Shown: one piece after another, positions 8,249 through 16,249 of the stretch
Position numbering within the stretch: position 1 is the first letter of the stretch
Layout of the letters: each line of letters starts with the position of its first letter
Origin: Thauera sp. 2A1
GTDB lineage: Bacteria > Pseudomonadota > Gammaproteobacteria > Burkholderiales > Rhodocyclaceae
Length of the DNA stretch: 64,000 bases
Direction: 5' to 3'
Assembly (NCBI RefSeq): GCF_009469595.2
Contig: NZ_SSXV01000001.1
Coordinates: forward strand, 310,001-374,000
Program-made: the position numbers and the translations under genes
The notes under the pieces: generated by a model
Database searches by the model: none
Told to the model about the DNA's origin: nothing
Seen by the model: the letters and a program-made list of their open reading frames with translations, nothing else

Positions 8249-8800
8249 ATGATCATCCGCACCAAACATTTCATGCTGCTGGCTGCCTGCGGCGTCGTCG
8301 CCGGCTCCGCGGGCGCCCACGGCCCGGCACGGCTCAAGGTCGAGCACAGCATCGACATCCAGGCGCCGGCCGACAAGGTCTGGGCGCGCATCGCCAACTT
8401 CCACGACATGTCCTGGCACCCGGCGATCGCCAGCACCCAGGGCAGCGGCGGCAATGTGCCGGATGCCACCCGGCTGCTGACGCTGAAGGGCGGCGACGGC
8501 AAGGCGACGATCGAGGAGGCACTCAACAAGTACAGTGCCGAGCACATGAGCTACATGTACAAGATCACCAAGGTCGACGTGGCGGTGCTGCCGGTGACCA
8601 ACTACGCGGCAACCATCACCGTCACCTCCACCGGCCCCTCGTCGTCCAAGGTGGAGTGGCGGGGAGGTTTCTATCGCGGCTATCCGAACAACGATCCGCC
8701 CGCCAACCTGAACGACGATGCCGCCATCAAGGCGGTCACCGGCATCTACCAGTCCGGCCTTGACGCACTGAAGGCGGAAATGGAAAAGGGCGGGCGCTGA
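8249..8800 (+). CDS. Secreted SRPBCC-family protein
   Basis: A 183-residue protein with GGAGGAG before the ATG and a signal peptide (MLLAACGVVAGSAGAHGPA). The mature region opens VEHSIDIQAPADKVWARIAN and continues FHDMSWHPAI, the classic start of a START/SRPBCC hydrophobic-ligand-binding domain of the polyketide-cyclase type. Such secreted SRPBCC proteins are found in PQQ-dehydrogenase loci. It may bind a small hydrophobic ligand in the periplasm. The gene lies between the ABC-2 permease and the second beta-propeller, probably in the same operon. Confidence 0.78.
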   Translation: MIIRTKHFMLLAACGVVAGSAGAHGPARLKVEHSIDIQAPADKVWARIANFHDMSWHPAIASTQGSGGNVPDATRLLTLKGGDGKATIEEALNKYSAEHMSYMYKITKVDVAVLPVTNYAATITVTSTGPSSSKVEWRGGFYRGYPNNDPPANLNDDAAIKAVTGIYQSGLDALKAEMEKGGR

Positions 8801-8813
8801 GCGAGCCGAAGGG

Positions 8814-9815
8814 ATGGTGCGTCTGTTGCCGCAGCGATTTCCGCACCGGATGGCGGCGCTGAAGCCGCTGCTGTGGGCAGGCGCGCTCCTGCTCGCGAGG
8901 GGCGGCGGCGCTGCCGAGGTGGCCTTCGTCACCACCCAGTCCGACGACTCGGTGTCGGTCGTCGCGCTGGGCGAGGACAAGGTCGCCGCCACGCTCGAAG
9001 TCGGTGGCAAGCCCGCCGGGGTGGCCGCGTCGCCGGATGGCCGCCACGTTTATATCACCAGCCCCGAGGGCAGCTACGTCAGCGTGCTCGGCACGCGACC
9101 TCCCGCGCTGCTGCGCCGCATCGCGCTGCAGGGCGGGCCGCTGGGGATCGCCGTGCATCCGGACGGGGCGCGGCTCTTTGTTGCGGACTGGTATGGAAAC
9201 CGCGTTTTCGTCGTCGATGTCGCGAGCGGCGACATCCTCGACGAATTGCCCACCGGCCTGTCGCCGTCGGGCGTGGCGGTGTCGCCCGATGGATCGCTGC
9301 TGGCGACGGCGGATCGCGACAGCGATCAGGTTTCCTTGTTCAGCACCGCGGATCATCGCCTGATCGGGACCGTGGCCACCGGCAAACGTCCGTTTGGCCT
9401 CGGTTTCACGCCCGATGGACGTCGTCTCATGTCGGCCGATGTCGGCTCCAATACCGTCACGGTGATCGATGTGGACTCGCGTGGCGTACTGGCTTCGGTG
9501 CCCGTCGGTGACCGCCCCTATGCCCTGGCCGTCGCGGGCGGTCGCGCCTTCGTCACCAACCAGTACGCCGGGACGGTGTCGGTTTTCGATCTGCAGAGCC
9601 TGAAAGTGGTCGCCACGATCGAGACCGGCGAATACCCGGAGGGCATCGCGGCGTCCGCCGACGGCCGCTTCGTCTATGTGGCCAACTGGTTCGACAACAC
9701 GCTTTCGCGTATCGACACCGTCCGTCTGCGGGTGACGGGAAGCGTGCGCACCGGCAATGGTCCGCGCGCCTTCGGCGCTTTCGTTGCCGACGTGCCGGAC
9801 GCTGCTGTCCGCTGA
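8814..9815 (+). CDS. Second YVTN-repeat beta-propeller protein
   Basis: A 333-residue secreted protein, 13 bases after the SRPBCC gene. A signal peptide (LKPLLWAGALLLARGGGAAE) precedes seven repeats of about 40 residues, for example HVYITSPEGSYVSVLG, RLFVADWYGNRVFVVD and FVYVANWFDNTLSRID. It is related in architecture to the propeller at 5116, but the two differ enough to be separate family members. An alternative start is the ATG at 8850. The end faces the diguanylate cyclase gene with 48 bases between. Confidence 0.78.
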   Translation: MVRLLPQRFPHRMAALKPLLWAGALLLARGGGAAEVAFVTTQSDDSVSVVALGEDKVAATLEVGGKPAGVAASPDGRHVYITSPEGSYVSVLGTRPPALLRRIALQGGPLGIAVHPDGARLFVADWYGNRVFVVDVASGDILDELPTGLSPSGVAVSPDGSLLATADRDSDQVSLFSTADHRLIGTVATGKRPFGLGFTPDGRRLMSADVGSNTVTVIDVDSRGVLASVPVGDRPYALAVAGGRAFVTNQYAGTVSVFDLQSLKVVATIETGEYPEGIAASADGRFVYVANWFDNTLSRIDTVRLRVTGSVRTGNGPRAFGAFVADVPDAAVR

Positions 9816-9863
9816 TCGACGGCGCGCAACCGCGTACGTGCTTCAGGCCATGCGCGGGCACCG

Positions 9864-11408
9864 TCAGGGCGAGGGTGTCGCGATCACCAGTTGGTTGCGC
9901 CCCGCGCGCTTGGCCCGGTAAAGGCCACGGTCCGCGTGTCGCATCGCGACGTGGATGTCGTCGTGATCCGGCGTGGCGAGCGCCAGACCCAGGCTCATCG
10001 TCAGCCGCTCGACGATCGGTGCCACGCTTGTTTCGATGGCCTGGCGGATCTTCTCGCCGACGATCTGTGCGCCGGTCAGGTCGGTTGCGGGGATGACCGC
10101 GAGGAATTCCTCGCCGCCGAAACGGGCGACGAAATCGGTTTCGCGGATGGATCGCCTGAGCACCTCGGCGGCATGCCGCAGCACGGCGTCGCCGACGGCA
10201 TGGCCGTGCGAGTCGTTGATGGATTTGAAGTGATCGAGGTCCATCATCAGCACCGCATAGGCGACGCCTGAGCGCTTCATGCGGATGAACTCGTCGCTCA
10301 GGCGCTCATTGCCGGCAAGCCGGTTCGGCAACCCGGTAAGCGCATCGTGACGGGCCAGCAGGCGCAGCTCTTCGTTGGCGCGCGCCAGCGCCTCGGTGCG
10401 TTCGGCAACTTTCCGCTCGAGCTGGGCGTTCATCTCCGCCAGCGCCTCGGTCGCCCTGCGCAGCGCCTGTTCGTCGCGCTTGCGCGCAGAGATGTCGGTG
10501 ACGCAACCGGCCATGCGGATGGGGCGGCCGGCGGGGTCGCGCTCGACGACCTCGCCACGGTCGAGTACCCAGATTTCGCTGCCGTCCTTGCGCTGCATGC
10601 GGTGTTCATGCCGGTAGTGCCCGCTCCGGCGCAAGGCGGCGTCGATCGAGGCGAGCACCGTGTCGCGATCGTCCTCGTGCAGTTGCGCGGCGAATTCTTC
10701 GATCGGATGCTGAAGTTCGTCAGTTGGGAAACCGAGCAGCGCGCACCAGCTCGCGTTGTGGGTGACGATGCCGCGCGGAATGTCCCAGTCCCAGATGCCA
10801 TCGCCCGCGGCCGCCATTGCGTAGGCGTAGCTGCGCTCGCGCTCTTCGATGACCTGGTGCGCACGCTGAAGGTCGGTCACGTCGTGGGCGATGACGAGGA
10901 TGCGCCGCTCGCCGTCCGGACCGTGCAAGGGCTTCTTGATCGAGTGGAAATGCCGGATCTCGCCAGTTTCGGCGTTCGTCGAGCTCTCCTGCACCAACTG
11001 CGTCTCGCCCGCCAGCATGACGCCGCGCACGTTCCGCAGGTAGAACTCGACTTGCTCGCGATTCGGGTTGAAATGACCGTCGTCCTTGCCCACGAGCTGA
11101 TCCGGCGTGGTTCCGTAGAGCGTGGCCAGCGCTGCGTTGCCGAGCAGGAAGCGACCGTTCCAGTCCTTCAGCAGGATGATGTCCGGCGACTCGTCGATGA
11201 CGGTGCGCAGCAGTTCCTCGCCTTCGCGCGCCCGCGCCCAACTCGCCAGGGCGTCGCCCCATTCGTCCGCGCATGGACCGACCGCGCCACACTCGACGCA
11301 GCGAGCGGCCCACTTTCCGTTTGCATCGCTCGCCACGTGTGTCTCGGGCGAGCGGCAGAAAGGGCAGGGGTCGGGCCTTTGGTCGGCAGGAGGGCTGCTG
11401 GCTGGCAT
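9864..11408 (-). CDS. PAS-GGDEF diguanylate cyclase with N-terminal Lar-like zinc ribbon
   Basis: A 514-residue soluble protein. Residues 15-60 carry CPFCRSPETH and RCVECGAVGP followed by a WARA stretch, the layout of Lar-type restriction-alleviation zinc ribbons. Two or three PAS/PAC modules follow (LRTVIDESPDIILLKDWNG; AGDGIWDWDIPRGIVTHNA; HRMQRKDGSEIWVLDRGEV), then a coiled-coil linker and a GGDEF domain whose catalytic motif GGEEF is at residues 431-435. It should make cyclic di-GMP in response to a cytoplasmic signal. No EAL domain and no membrane helix are seen. The zinc-ribbon fusion is unusual. Confidence 0.88.
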   Translation of the reverse strand: MPASSPPADQRPDPCPFCRSPETHVASDANGKWAARCVECGAVGPCADEWGDALASWARAREGEELLRTVIDESPDIILLKDWNGRFLLGNAALATLYGTTPDQLVGKDDGHFNPNREQVEFYLRNVRGVMLAGETQLVQESSTNAETGEIRHFHSIKKPLHGPDGERRILVIAHDVTDLQRAHQVIEERERSYAYAMAAAGDGIWDWDIPRGIVTHNASWCALLGFPTDELQHPIEEFAAQLHEDDRDTVLASIDAALRRSGHYRHEHRMQRKDGSEIWVLDRGEVVERDPAGRPIRMAGCVTDISARKRDEQALRRATEALAEMNAQLERKVAERTEALARANEELRLLARHDALTGLPNRLAGNERLSDEFIRMKRSGVAYAVLMMDLDHFKSINDSHGHAVGDAVLRHAAEVLRRSIRETDFVARFGGEEFLAVIPATDLTGAQIVGEKIRQAIETSVAPIVERLTMSLGLALATPDHDDIHVAMRHADRGLYRAKRAGRNQLVIATPSP

Positions 11409-11590
11409 TGTTCTTGGCGGCAGGTGCTACACGTGTGACCCGGACAGATCACGAAGCTGGAATGTTACCGAAGCCTTGCATCGCGCGGGTGTTCGTGTCG
11501 ATGACATATTGCGCGCAGGTGCCGGAGCGTCGCTCGAAGTCGACCTCGCAAGCCTGGCCGCACTCGGGCGGTCGCGTCGGATCCGCGCGC

Positions 11591-12541
11591 TCAATGGTCG
11601 AACTCCTCGTTCTCGAATTGCAGATACAGCTTCTGGACATTCCGCGGGTGCAGCAAGGCATAGAGGGCCCAGTCCTGGAATTCGGGCAACTGCACGTTCC
11701 GCAGCGTCTCGTAGAGGCTTGCTCCTCCGCGTTGCCGATCACGGGCGAGCTCTGCGACCCGCTCGATGTAGTGCCGCACCGGCGCTGTCGCCGCAGCGGC
11801 GCCGGGCGGTCCATATCCCGGCACCAGGATGCGTGGCGACAGCTCGTCGATGGCGTGGAGGGCGGAGAGCCAGCCCGAGGTGTTCGAGTCGCGCAGGTCA
11901 GGCAGGCGGCTGATGGAAACCAGCGCCCCGGCGAACAGGATGCCGCTGGTTGAGTCGTAAACGGCGAGGTCGCCCGGCGTGCTGCCCCAACCGAAGTGCA
12001 GCACGCGCAGCTTGCGCCCGCCGGCGTCAAGCTCGATGGATTGCGACACGGTGCGCGCGGGCATCAGCACGCGGGTGCCAAGCATCGCTTGCTCGCCGAG
12101 CAGGCGCCTGAGGTTGCGCAGGCAGTTCTCGCAGCGCTCGCCGATCAGCCGCGCCCCGGCCTCGTGAGCGAGGATGGGGATGTCGCGGTCGGCGAAGGCC
12201 GCGCTGCCCATGATGAACTCCTGCAGCGGCTGGGTGATCACCGCCAGCACGACTGGCTTGCCGCCGACGCGCTCGGCCGTCTCGAGCAGTTCGCGGCCAT
12301 GCCGATAGGAACTGCCCGTGTTGATGACGATGGTGCCATCCGCGCCGACGATGAAGCCGGCGTTGCCGATGCGGCCCTGGTTCTCCGGGCTGGCCTCATT
12401 CGTGCTTCCGAAGACGGCATAGACGCCGTTGCCGAGCGCGGTCGCGGTGAGCGCCGCATCATCGGCAGGGAAGGCGCGCCCCGGGGCAGCGGCGATCATG
12501 CAGAGAGCCAGGCCGCACGCGAGCCTGAAGATCCCATTCAA
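11591..12541 (-). CDS. Quinoprotein-relay hydrolase-fold protein 2, metal ligands lost
   Basis: A 316-residue secreted protein with the metallo-beta-lactamase fold (GNAGFIVGADGTIVINTGSS) of the SoxH-related type found in quinoprotein loci. The signal peptide (LACGLALCMIAAAPGRAFPA) implies a start near the TTG at 12541; no good ribosome-binding site is visible, so the start is uncertain. Compared with its relative at 14067, the HxHxDH motif is replaced by TQPLQEF, the later His and Asp ligands are Gly and Ala, and PGHG is PGYG. It should therefore bind no zinc at the usual site and is probably a non-catalytic partner. The divergent gene starts only 27 bases away. The 182 bases downstream (11409-11590) hold no gene I can support. 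Confidence 0.7.
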   Translation of the reverse strand: MNGIFRLACGLALCMIAAAPGRAFPADDAALTATALGNGVYAVFGSTNEASPENQGRIGNAGFIVGADGTIVINTGSSYRHGRELLETAERVGGKPVVLAVITQPLQEFIMGSAAFADRDIPILAHEAGARLIGERCENCLRNLRRLLGEQAMLGTRVLMPARTVSQSIELDAGGRKLRVLHFGWGSTPGDLAVYDSTSGILFAGALVSISRLPDLRDSNTSGWLSALHAIDELSPRILVPGYGPPGAAAATAPVRHYIERVAELARDRQRGGASLYETLRNVQLPEFQDWALYALLHPRNVQKLYLQFENEEFDH

Positions 12542-12568
12542 TCCGGACGAAACCAGGGAGAGCAGGCC

Positions 12569-13117
12569 ATGGACGATGCGAAGAAGAAGGTGACCCGATT
12601 CCTCGGGGGCTTGTCGATGCTCGTCGCGCTGGCGGGGGCGCAGTCTGCTGGCGCCGAAGCGCCGCCGCTGGTCGTGGCGCCGTTCGACCTCATCGAGGAG
12701 CACCCCGACCCGAGTCGCGCCGCCGACCAGCAGCGACGGCTCGAGGCCGTCCGCAGCCAGTTCATCGACGAGATTCAGGCGCATGGTCTCTATCGCGTGG
12801 TGGCGCCTGAATCAGCGCGGGAAGTCGTCGACCAGTTGCGGGCACGGCACGCATTCCTTTACGACTGCCCGCAATGCAAGGGCGAGCTGGGGCAGGCCAC
12901 CGGCGTGCGTCTGGTGGCAGTCGGATGGGTGCAGAAGGTCAGCAACCTGATCCTGAACATCAACGTGGAAGTCAGTGATGCGACGAGCGGCCGGGTGCTC
13001 GCCGTGCAGTCGGTCGACATCCGCGGCAATACCGATGAGTCGTGGACGCGGGGCATGCGCTTCCTGGTGCGGAAACTGGTGGAGCGCCGGCCGCCCGGCA
13101 TCGACTCGGGCGGCTGA
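12569..13117 (+). CDS. Secreted DUF2380/DUF3280-like protein
   Basis: A 182-residue protein with GGGAG eight bases before its ATG and a signal peptide (FLGGLSMLVALAGAQSAGAEA). The mature part has VAPFDLIEEHPDPSRA, QAHGLYRVVAP and a CPQCKGELG motif with two cysteines, then LVAVGWVQKVSNLILNINVEV. The pattern suggests the DUF2380/DUF3280 group of small secreted proteins found next to PQQ dehydrogenases; I am not certain which. Function unknown. It is divergent from the pseudo-hydrolase gene and converges on the SoxYZ-like gene. Confidence 0.65.
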   Translation: MDDAKKKVTRFLGGLSMLVALAGAQSAGAEAPPLVVAPFDLIEEHPDPSRAADQQRRLEAVRSQFIDEIQAHGLYRVVAPESAREVVDQLRARHAFLYDCPQCKGELGQATGVRLVAVGWVQKVSNLILNINVEVSDATSGRVLAVQSVDIRGNTDESWTRGMRFLVRKLVERRPPGIDSGG

Positions 13118-13195
13118 TCGGTCCTCACGTCTCCCGTCGCAACCGCAGTTGATGCGATATGCGCCCTGCGACGGCAACCCCGGCCGTTCACCGCG

Positions 13196-14044
13196 TCAGA
13201 CCGGATTGCTGACCGGTTGCACCGGCAGCGTCGCCTCGAAGCGCCGGGATTGGCTGTCGAGCACTTCCGCCTTCAGTTCCCCGCGGCCCTTGGGAATGAA
13301 GTAGAAACGGAAGTTGGGATTCTCGCTGATGGTGAAATCCACTTCCGCGGTGAGCACGGGTTCGCCTGCATAGCTGATGCGGACCAGTCGCACGTAATGT
13401 GCAGGCGTGTAGTTCCGCGTGAGCTGATCCATGGCAAGACCGGAATGGTTCGGGTGGCTCATCATCAGTTGCGCGAGCGACGGCCTGTTCAGTACTGGTT
13501 CGCCTTCCACGCGCAGCCGCATCCTGCCCAGGGTGGTGAGCGCGGCCTGTGGATCCTTGCCCGGCGGCGCGGAGCACCCGCCCGACGCCTTGACGAAGCG
13601 GGTGCTCATGAAAAGCTTCCCGTCGTTCATCTCCGCGATCGCACGCATGTGGGTGTAGGCATCGACGCGCACGCGGGTCTCGATCTCGGCGCGCCCGCTC
13701 GCCGGGGTGAAGTCGAACACCGCACCCATCGGCGAGGGATTGTTGTCGATGATCAGGTAGATCCGGCGGATGTAGCGGGTGTCGCTCTGCGGGAACTGCG
13801 CGCGCAGGGCGATCGGCACGATTGCGGCATCCTCCGCACGGGCGGGTGCTTCGAGCTTCAACACGTCGTCGGCTGGCGTGGTGATCGGGCGGCCGGCGAA
13901 GAGGCTGTCGCGGAACTGCAGCCACATCGGATTGGCGTCGATGTCGAGCGCGGGGTCGGTCGCGCCGGCCTGCTGGGCGTGCGCCATCCTGCCGGCCGCG
14001 AGCAACAACGGCAGCGAAATCAGCATCCTGCGTTTCGGATTCAT
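13196..14044 (-). CDS. Fused SoxYZ-like carrier, quinoprotein-associated
   Basis: A 282-residue secreted protein; AAGGAGG precedes the ATG and the signal peptide ends near AHA-QQ. The N-terminal half resembles SoxY, with FVKASGGCSAPPG around residue 155 in place of the GGCGG carrier motif. The C-terminal half resembles SoxZ (VRLVRISYAGEPVLTAEVDFTISENPNFRF). In sulfur oxidation SoxYZ carries the substrate on that Cys. The fused form belongs to quinoprotein dehydrogenase loci (TIGR04557-like), where its cargo is not established. It follows the zinc hydrolase gene by 22 bases on the same strand. Confidence 0.82.
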   Translation of the reverse strand: MNPKRRMLISLPLLLAAGRMAHAQQAGATDPALDIDANPMWLQFRDSLFAGRPITTPADDVLKLEAPARAEDAAIVPIALRAQFPQSDTRYIRRIYLIIDNNPSPMGAVFDFTPASGRAEIETRVRVDAYTHMRAIAEMNDGKLFMSTRFVKASGGCSAPPGKDPQAALTTLGRMRLRVEGEPVLNRPSLAQLMMSHPNHSGLAMDQLTRNYTPAHYVRLVRISYAGEPVLTAEVDFTISENPNFRFYFIPKGRGELKAEVLDSQSRRFEATLPVQPVSNPV

Positions 14045-14066
14045 GCTTGCCCTCCTTGCGGGCGTT

Positions 14067-15035
14067 TCAGTCTTCCCACTCCAGCTCGGCGTAGGCGGCG
14101 GTCAGGTTGCGACGGTGGAACGCGTCCGCAAGCTGCCAGCCGGCGGTGCCGGTGGCCGACAACTGCTCGAGCGTGCGTGCAATGGGCACGCCGGCCTTGA
14201 TGGCAGCGCGAACCTCGCGCAATACGGTCGAGAGGTAGGTTTCCTCCGGACCGATGGCCTGGCGCAGGTCTTCGCTTACCGTGCCATGCCCGGGCACGGC
14301 ACGCTTCACATCCAGCGCCTTGAGCTCGCCGATGACGCGCAGCCAGCCGCGCAACTGGCCGTCGATCACCGGCAGGTGGCCCATGAAGAGCAGATCGCCA
14401 GTGAACAGCGTTCCCGTCTGCTGGTCGAAAACCGTCAGGTCGTTGTCGGTGTGGGCCGTGGGCCAGGCGCGCAGTTCCAGTTGGCGTCCGCCCAGGTCGA
14501 GGGCCGCCCGGTCAGCCACCGTCTGCGTCGGGTAGACCACCGCGTCGGGCGCGAGTGCCTGCCCGCCCTCGCGGCGGAAGGCCTCCAGGTAGTAGGGCGC
14601 GCGTGCCGACAGGGATGGGCCGAGGCGCACGTGGGCCACGTAGGCCGGCCCGGGACTGCCGGCGGCGAGTGCGACGTTGCCCAGCACGTGATCGGGATGC
14701 ATGTGGGTGTTGATTACGTAGCACACCGGCAGCGTAGTCACGCGCTCGATCGCTGCCTTCAGGCGCTGGCCGATCGCGGGGCTGCCGCCGGTGTCGATGA
14801 CGGCGACGCATCCCGCGCCCACGATGAAGCCGATATTGGCCACGTCCTCGCCGTCTTGCGCGGCCCAGGCGTGGTGGCTGCCCTGGTGCACATGGACCCC
14901 GGGAGCGATCTCCTTCGTCGGCAATGGCTCGACGGCAGCAGCCCTCGCCGGTGCGCCCGACGTGAACAGCAGCGACGCGCCCAGCAGCGCGGTCAGCACC
15001 CTGGCATGTCGGCGCGGCGCTGACGGGGTGATCAT
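14067..15035 (-). CDS. Quinoprotein-relay zinc metallohydrolase 1 (SoxH-related)
   Basis: A 322-residue secreted metallo-beta-lactamase-fold enzyme. It keeps all expected ligands: the HMHPDH motif, a later AHTDNDL His, the GDLLF Asp and PGHG. The start at 15035 gives a normal signal peptide (VLTALLGASLLFTSGAPARA); an ATG at 15071 would overlap the upstream gene. It is related to SoxH and probably hydrolyses a thioester or similar bond on the SoxYZ-like carrier encoded next to it. That partner assignment follows from gene context and family, not from a motif. Confidence 0.82.
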   Translation of the reverse strand: MITPSAPRRHARVLTALLGASLLFTSGAPARAAAVEPLPTKEIAPGVHVHQGSHHAWAAQDGEDVANIGFIVGAGCVAVIDTGGSPAIGQRLKAAIERVTTLPVCYVINTHMHPDHVLGNVALAAGSPGPAYVAHVRLGPSLSARAPYYLEAFRREGGQALAPDAVVYPTQTVADRAALDLGGRQLELRAWPTAHTDNDLTVFDQQTGTLFTGDLLFMGHLPVIDGQLRGWLRVIGELKALDVKRAVPGHGTVSEDLRQAIGPEETYLSTVLREVRAAIKAGVPIARTLEQLSATGTAGWQLADAFHRRNLTAAYAELEWED

Positions 15036-15043
15036 GTTGGGGC

Positions 15044-15409
15044 CTATTTCGCCGCGGTGTCGATGAAGCAATGCTTGTTGGCGCGCGCCTGGATTTCACG
15101 CAGGCGCTTGACCTCCTTGCCGACCGATGGATTCTCGCGCAGGGCGGCGCCACGGTCGCCGGCGATGCGCTGCGCCAGTGTGGCGGTGTGCAGCGTGGTG
15201 TAGTCGTCGTAGCTCAGTTCGGTTGCCAGCGCGTCTAGCGCGCACGAGCACTTGCTGATCATCTCGTAGCTGTTGCCCGGATGCTGCTGCAGGCACTCCT
15301 GCACGTACAGCACGCGTTCCTGGGTCGGAAAATCATTGGCTGCGGCCGGCAGGGCGGGCACACCGGCGAGCAGTGCGACTGCGACAGGCAGCAAGAGGCG
15401 GGGAGTCAT
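15044..15409 (-). CDS. Small secreted Cys-containing protein of the xox cluster
   Basis: A 121-residue protein with a signal peptide (LLLPVAVALLAGVPALPAAA). The mature part is helical and has four cysteines in YVQECLQQ, ISKCSCALD and NKHCFID, suggesting two disulfides. I do not recognise a named family. It sits 16 bases after the gene at 15426 and is followed by the metallohydrolase eight bases later, so it belongs to the xoxF operon. A role in the periplasmic electron or sulfur relay is only a contextual guess. Confidence 0.72.
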   Translation of the reverse strand: MTPRLLLPVAVALLAGVPALPAAANDFPTQERVLYVQECLQQHPGNSYEMISKCSCALDALATELSYDDYTTLHTATLAQRIAGDRGAALRENPSVGKEVKRLREIQARANKHCFIDTAAK

Positions 15410-15425
15410 CGGCTTTCCTTTGTCC

Positions 15426-16169
15426 TTAGCGGGCGCCCGGCGCGGACGCGGTGACGACCTCGGCGCCGTCGATGTACATCTCTTCCACCATCAGTGGTGG
15501 CGAGGAGGCGTCCGCATTGTCGATCCGGCTGCGGATGCCATACACCCGGCCCGGCACTGCGTCCGACATCATGAACACATAGTGCTTGCGGGCAAGGCTT
15601 GCGAAGCGCTGGCGGGACGGATCGTCGAGATAGGGCGCGATCGAAACCTCCTGCCCAGAGATCGATTTCCCGCGATAGCGGAAAGTGGTGGCGCGCACCT
15701 CTGCGCCGTTGTACACCGCCATGCGGATGCGCTTGCGGAAGTGGGCCTGCTGACCCTTGGTGAGCCGCTGCATGTCGCGCACGTCGTGCTCGAGGAAATA
15801 CAGGATGACCGGGTTGGAGCGTGCATCGTCGATTTCGGGCAGCGCCAGCCTGTGCTCGCCGCTCAGGAAGGATCCGCTTGCGGTGCAGCAGGTGCCGTCG
15901 GGCCGCTGCCCGAGCGAGATGCTGACCGAGTCCTCAAAGGACGGTTCGAGGCTGCCCGACTTGCGGAATGAATATTTCAGCGTCGCCGGCGGATGCTCCG
16001 CCGACAGATGCTCGTCCATGAAGATCAGGCGCTCGGCGGCCGAATAATCGGGCGTGGAGACGGCCCTGGCGTCGGGCTTGGGCTCACCCTGCGCGGCCCA
16101 TGAGGGCAGGCAGGCGGCGAGCCCCGCGAGCAGGGCGAACAGTGCGGGGATGGGCGGACGGATGGCCAT
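15426..16169 (-). CDS. Secreted protein of the xox cluster, function unknown
   Basis: A 247-residue protein whose N-terminus (MAIRPPIPALFALLAGLAAC) is a signal peptide. An alternative start at 16253 overlaps the xoxJ stop as ATGA but would put 28 polar residues before the signal. The mature part has SLGQRPDGTCCTASGSFL with two adjacent cysteines, YFLEHDVRDMQRLTKGQQAHFRKRIR and TTFRYRGKSISGQEVSIAPY. I recognise no catalytic motif. Its place between xoxJ and the Cys-rich protein points to work with the quinoprotein system in the periplasm. Confidence 0.72.
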   Translation of the reverse strand: MAIRPPIPALFALLAGLAACLPSWAAQGEPKPDARAVSTPDYSAAERLIFMDEHLSAEHPPATLKYSFRKSGSLEPSFEDSVSISLGQRPDGTCCTASGSFLSGEHRLALPEIDDARSNPVILYFLEHDVRDMQRLTKGQQAHFRKRIRMAVYNGAEVRATTFRYRGKSISGQEVSIAPYLDDPSRQRFASLARKHYVFMMSDAVPGRVYGIRSRIDNADASSPPLMVEEMYIDGAEVVTASAPGAR

Positions 16170-16249
16170 GCTCCAGGGGTGCAAGCGGTGAAAGAGACTC
16201 AGGGAGGCGGGTGCTGCGTCGAGTGCGCTCCGGCAAAGGGTGCGAACGC

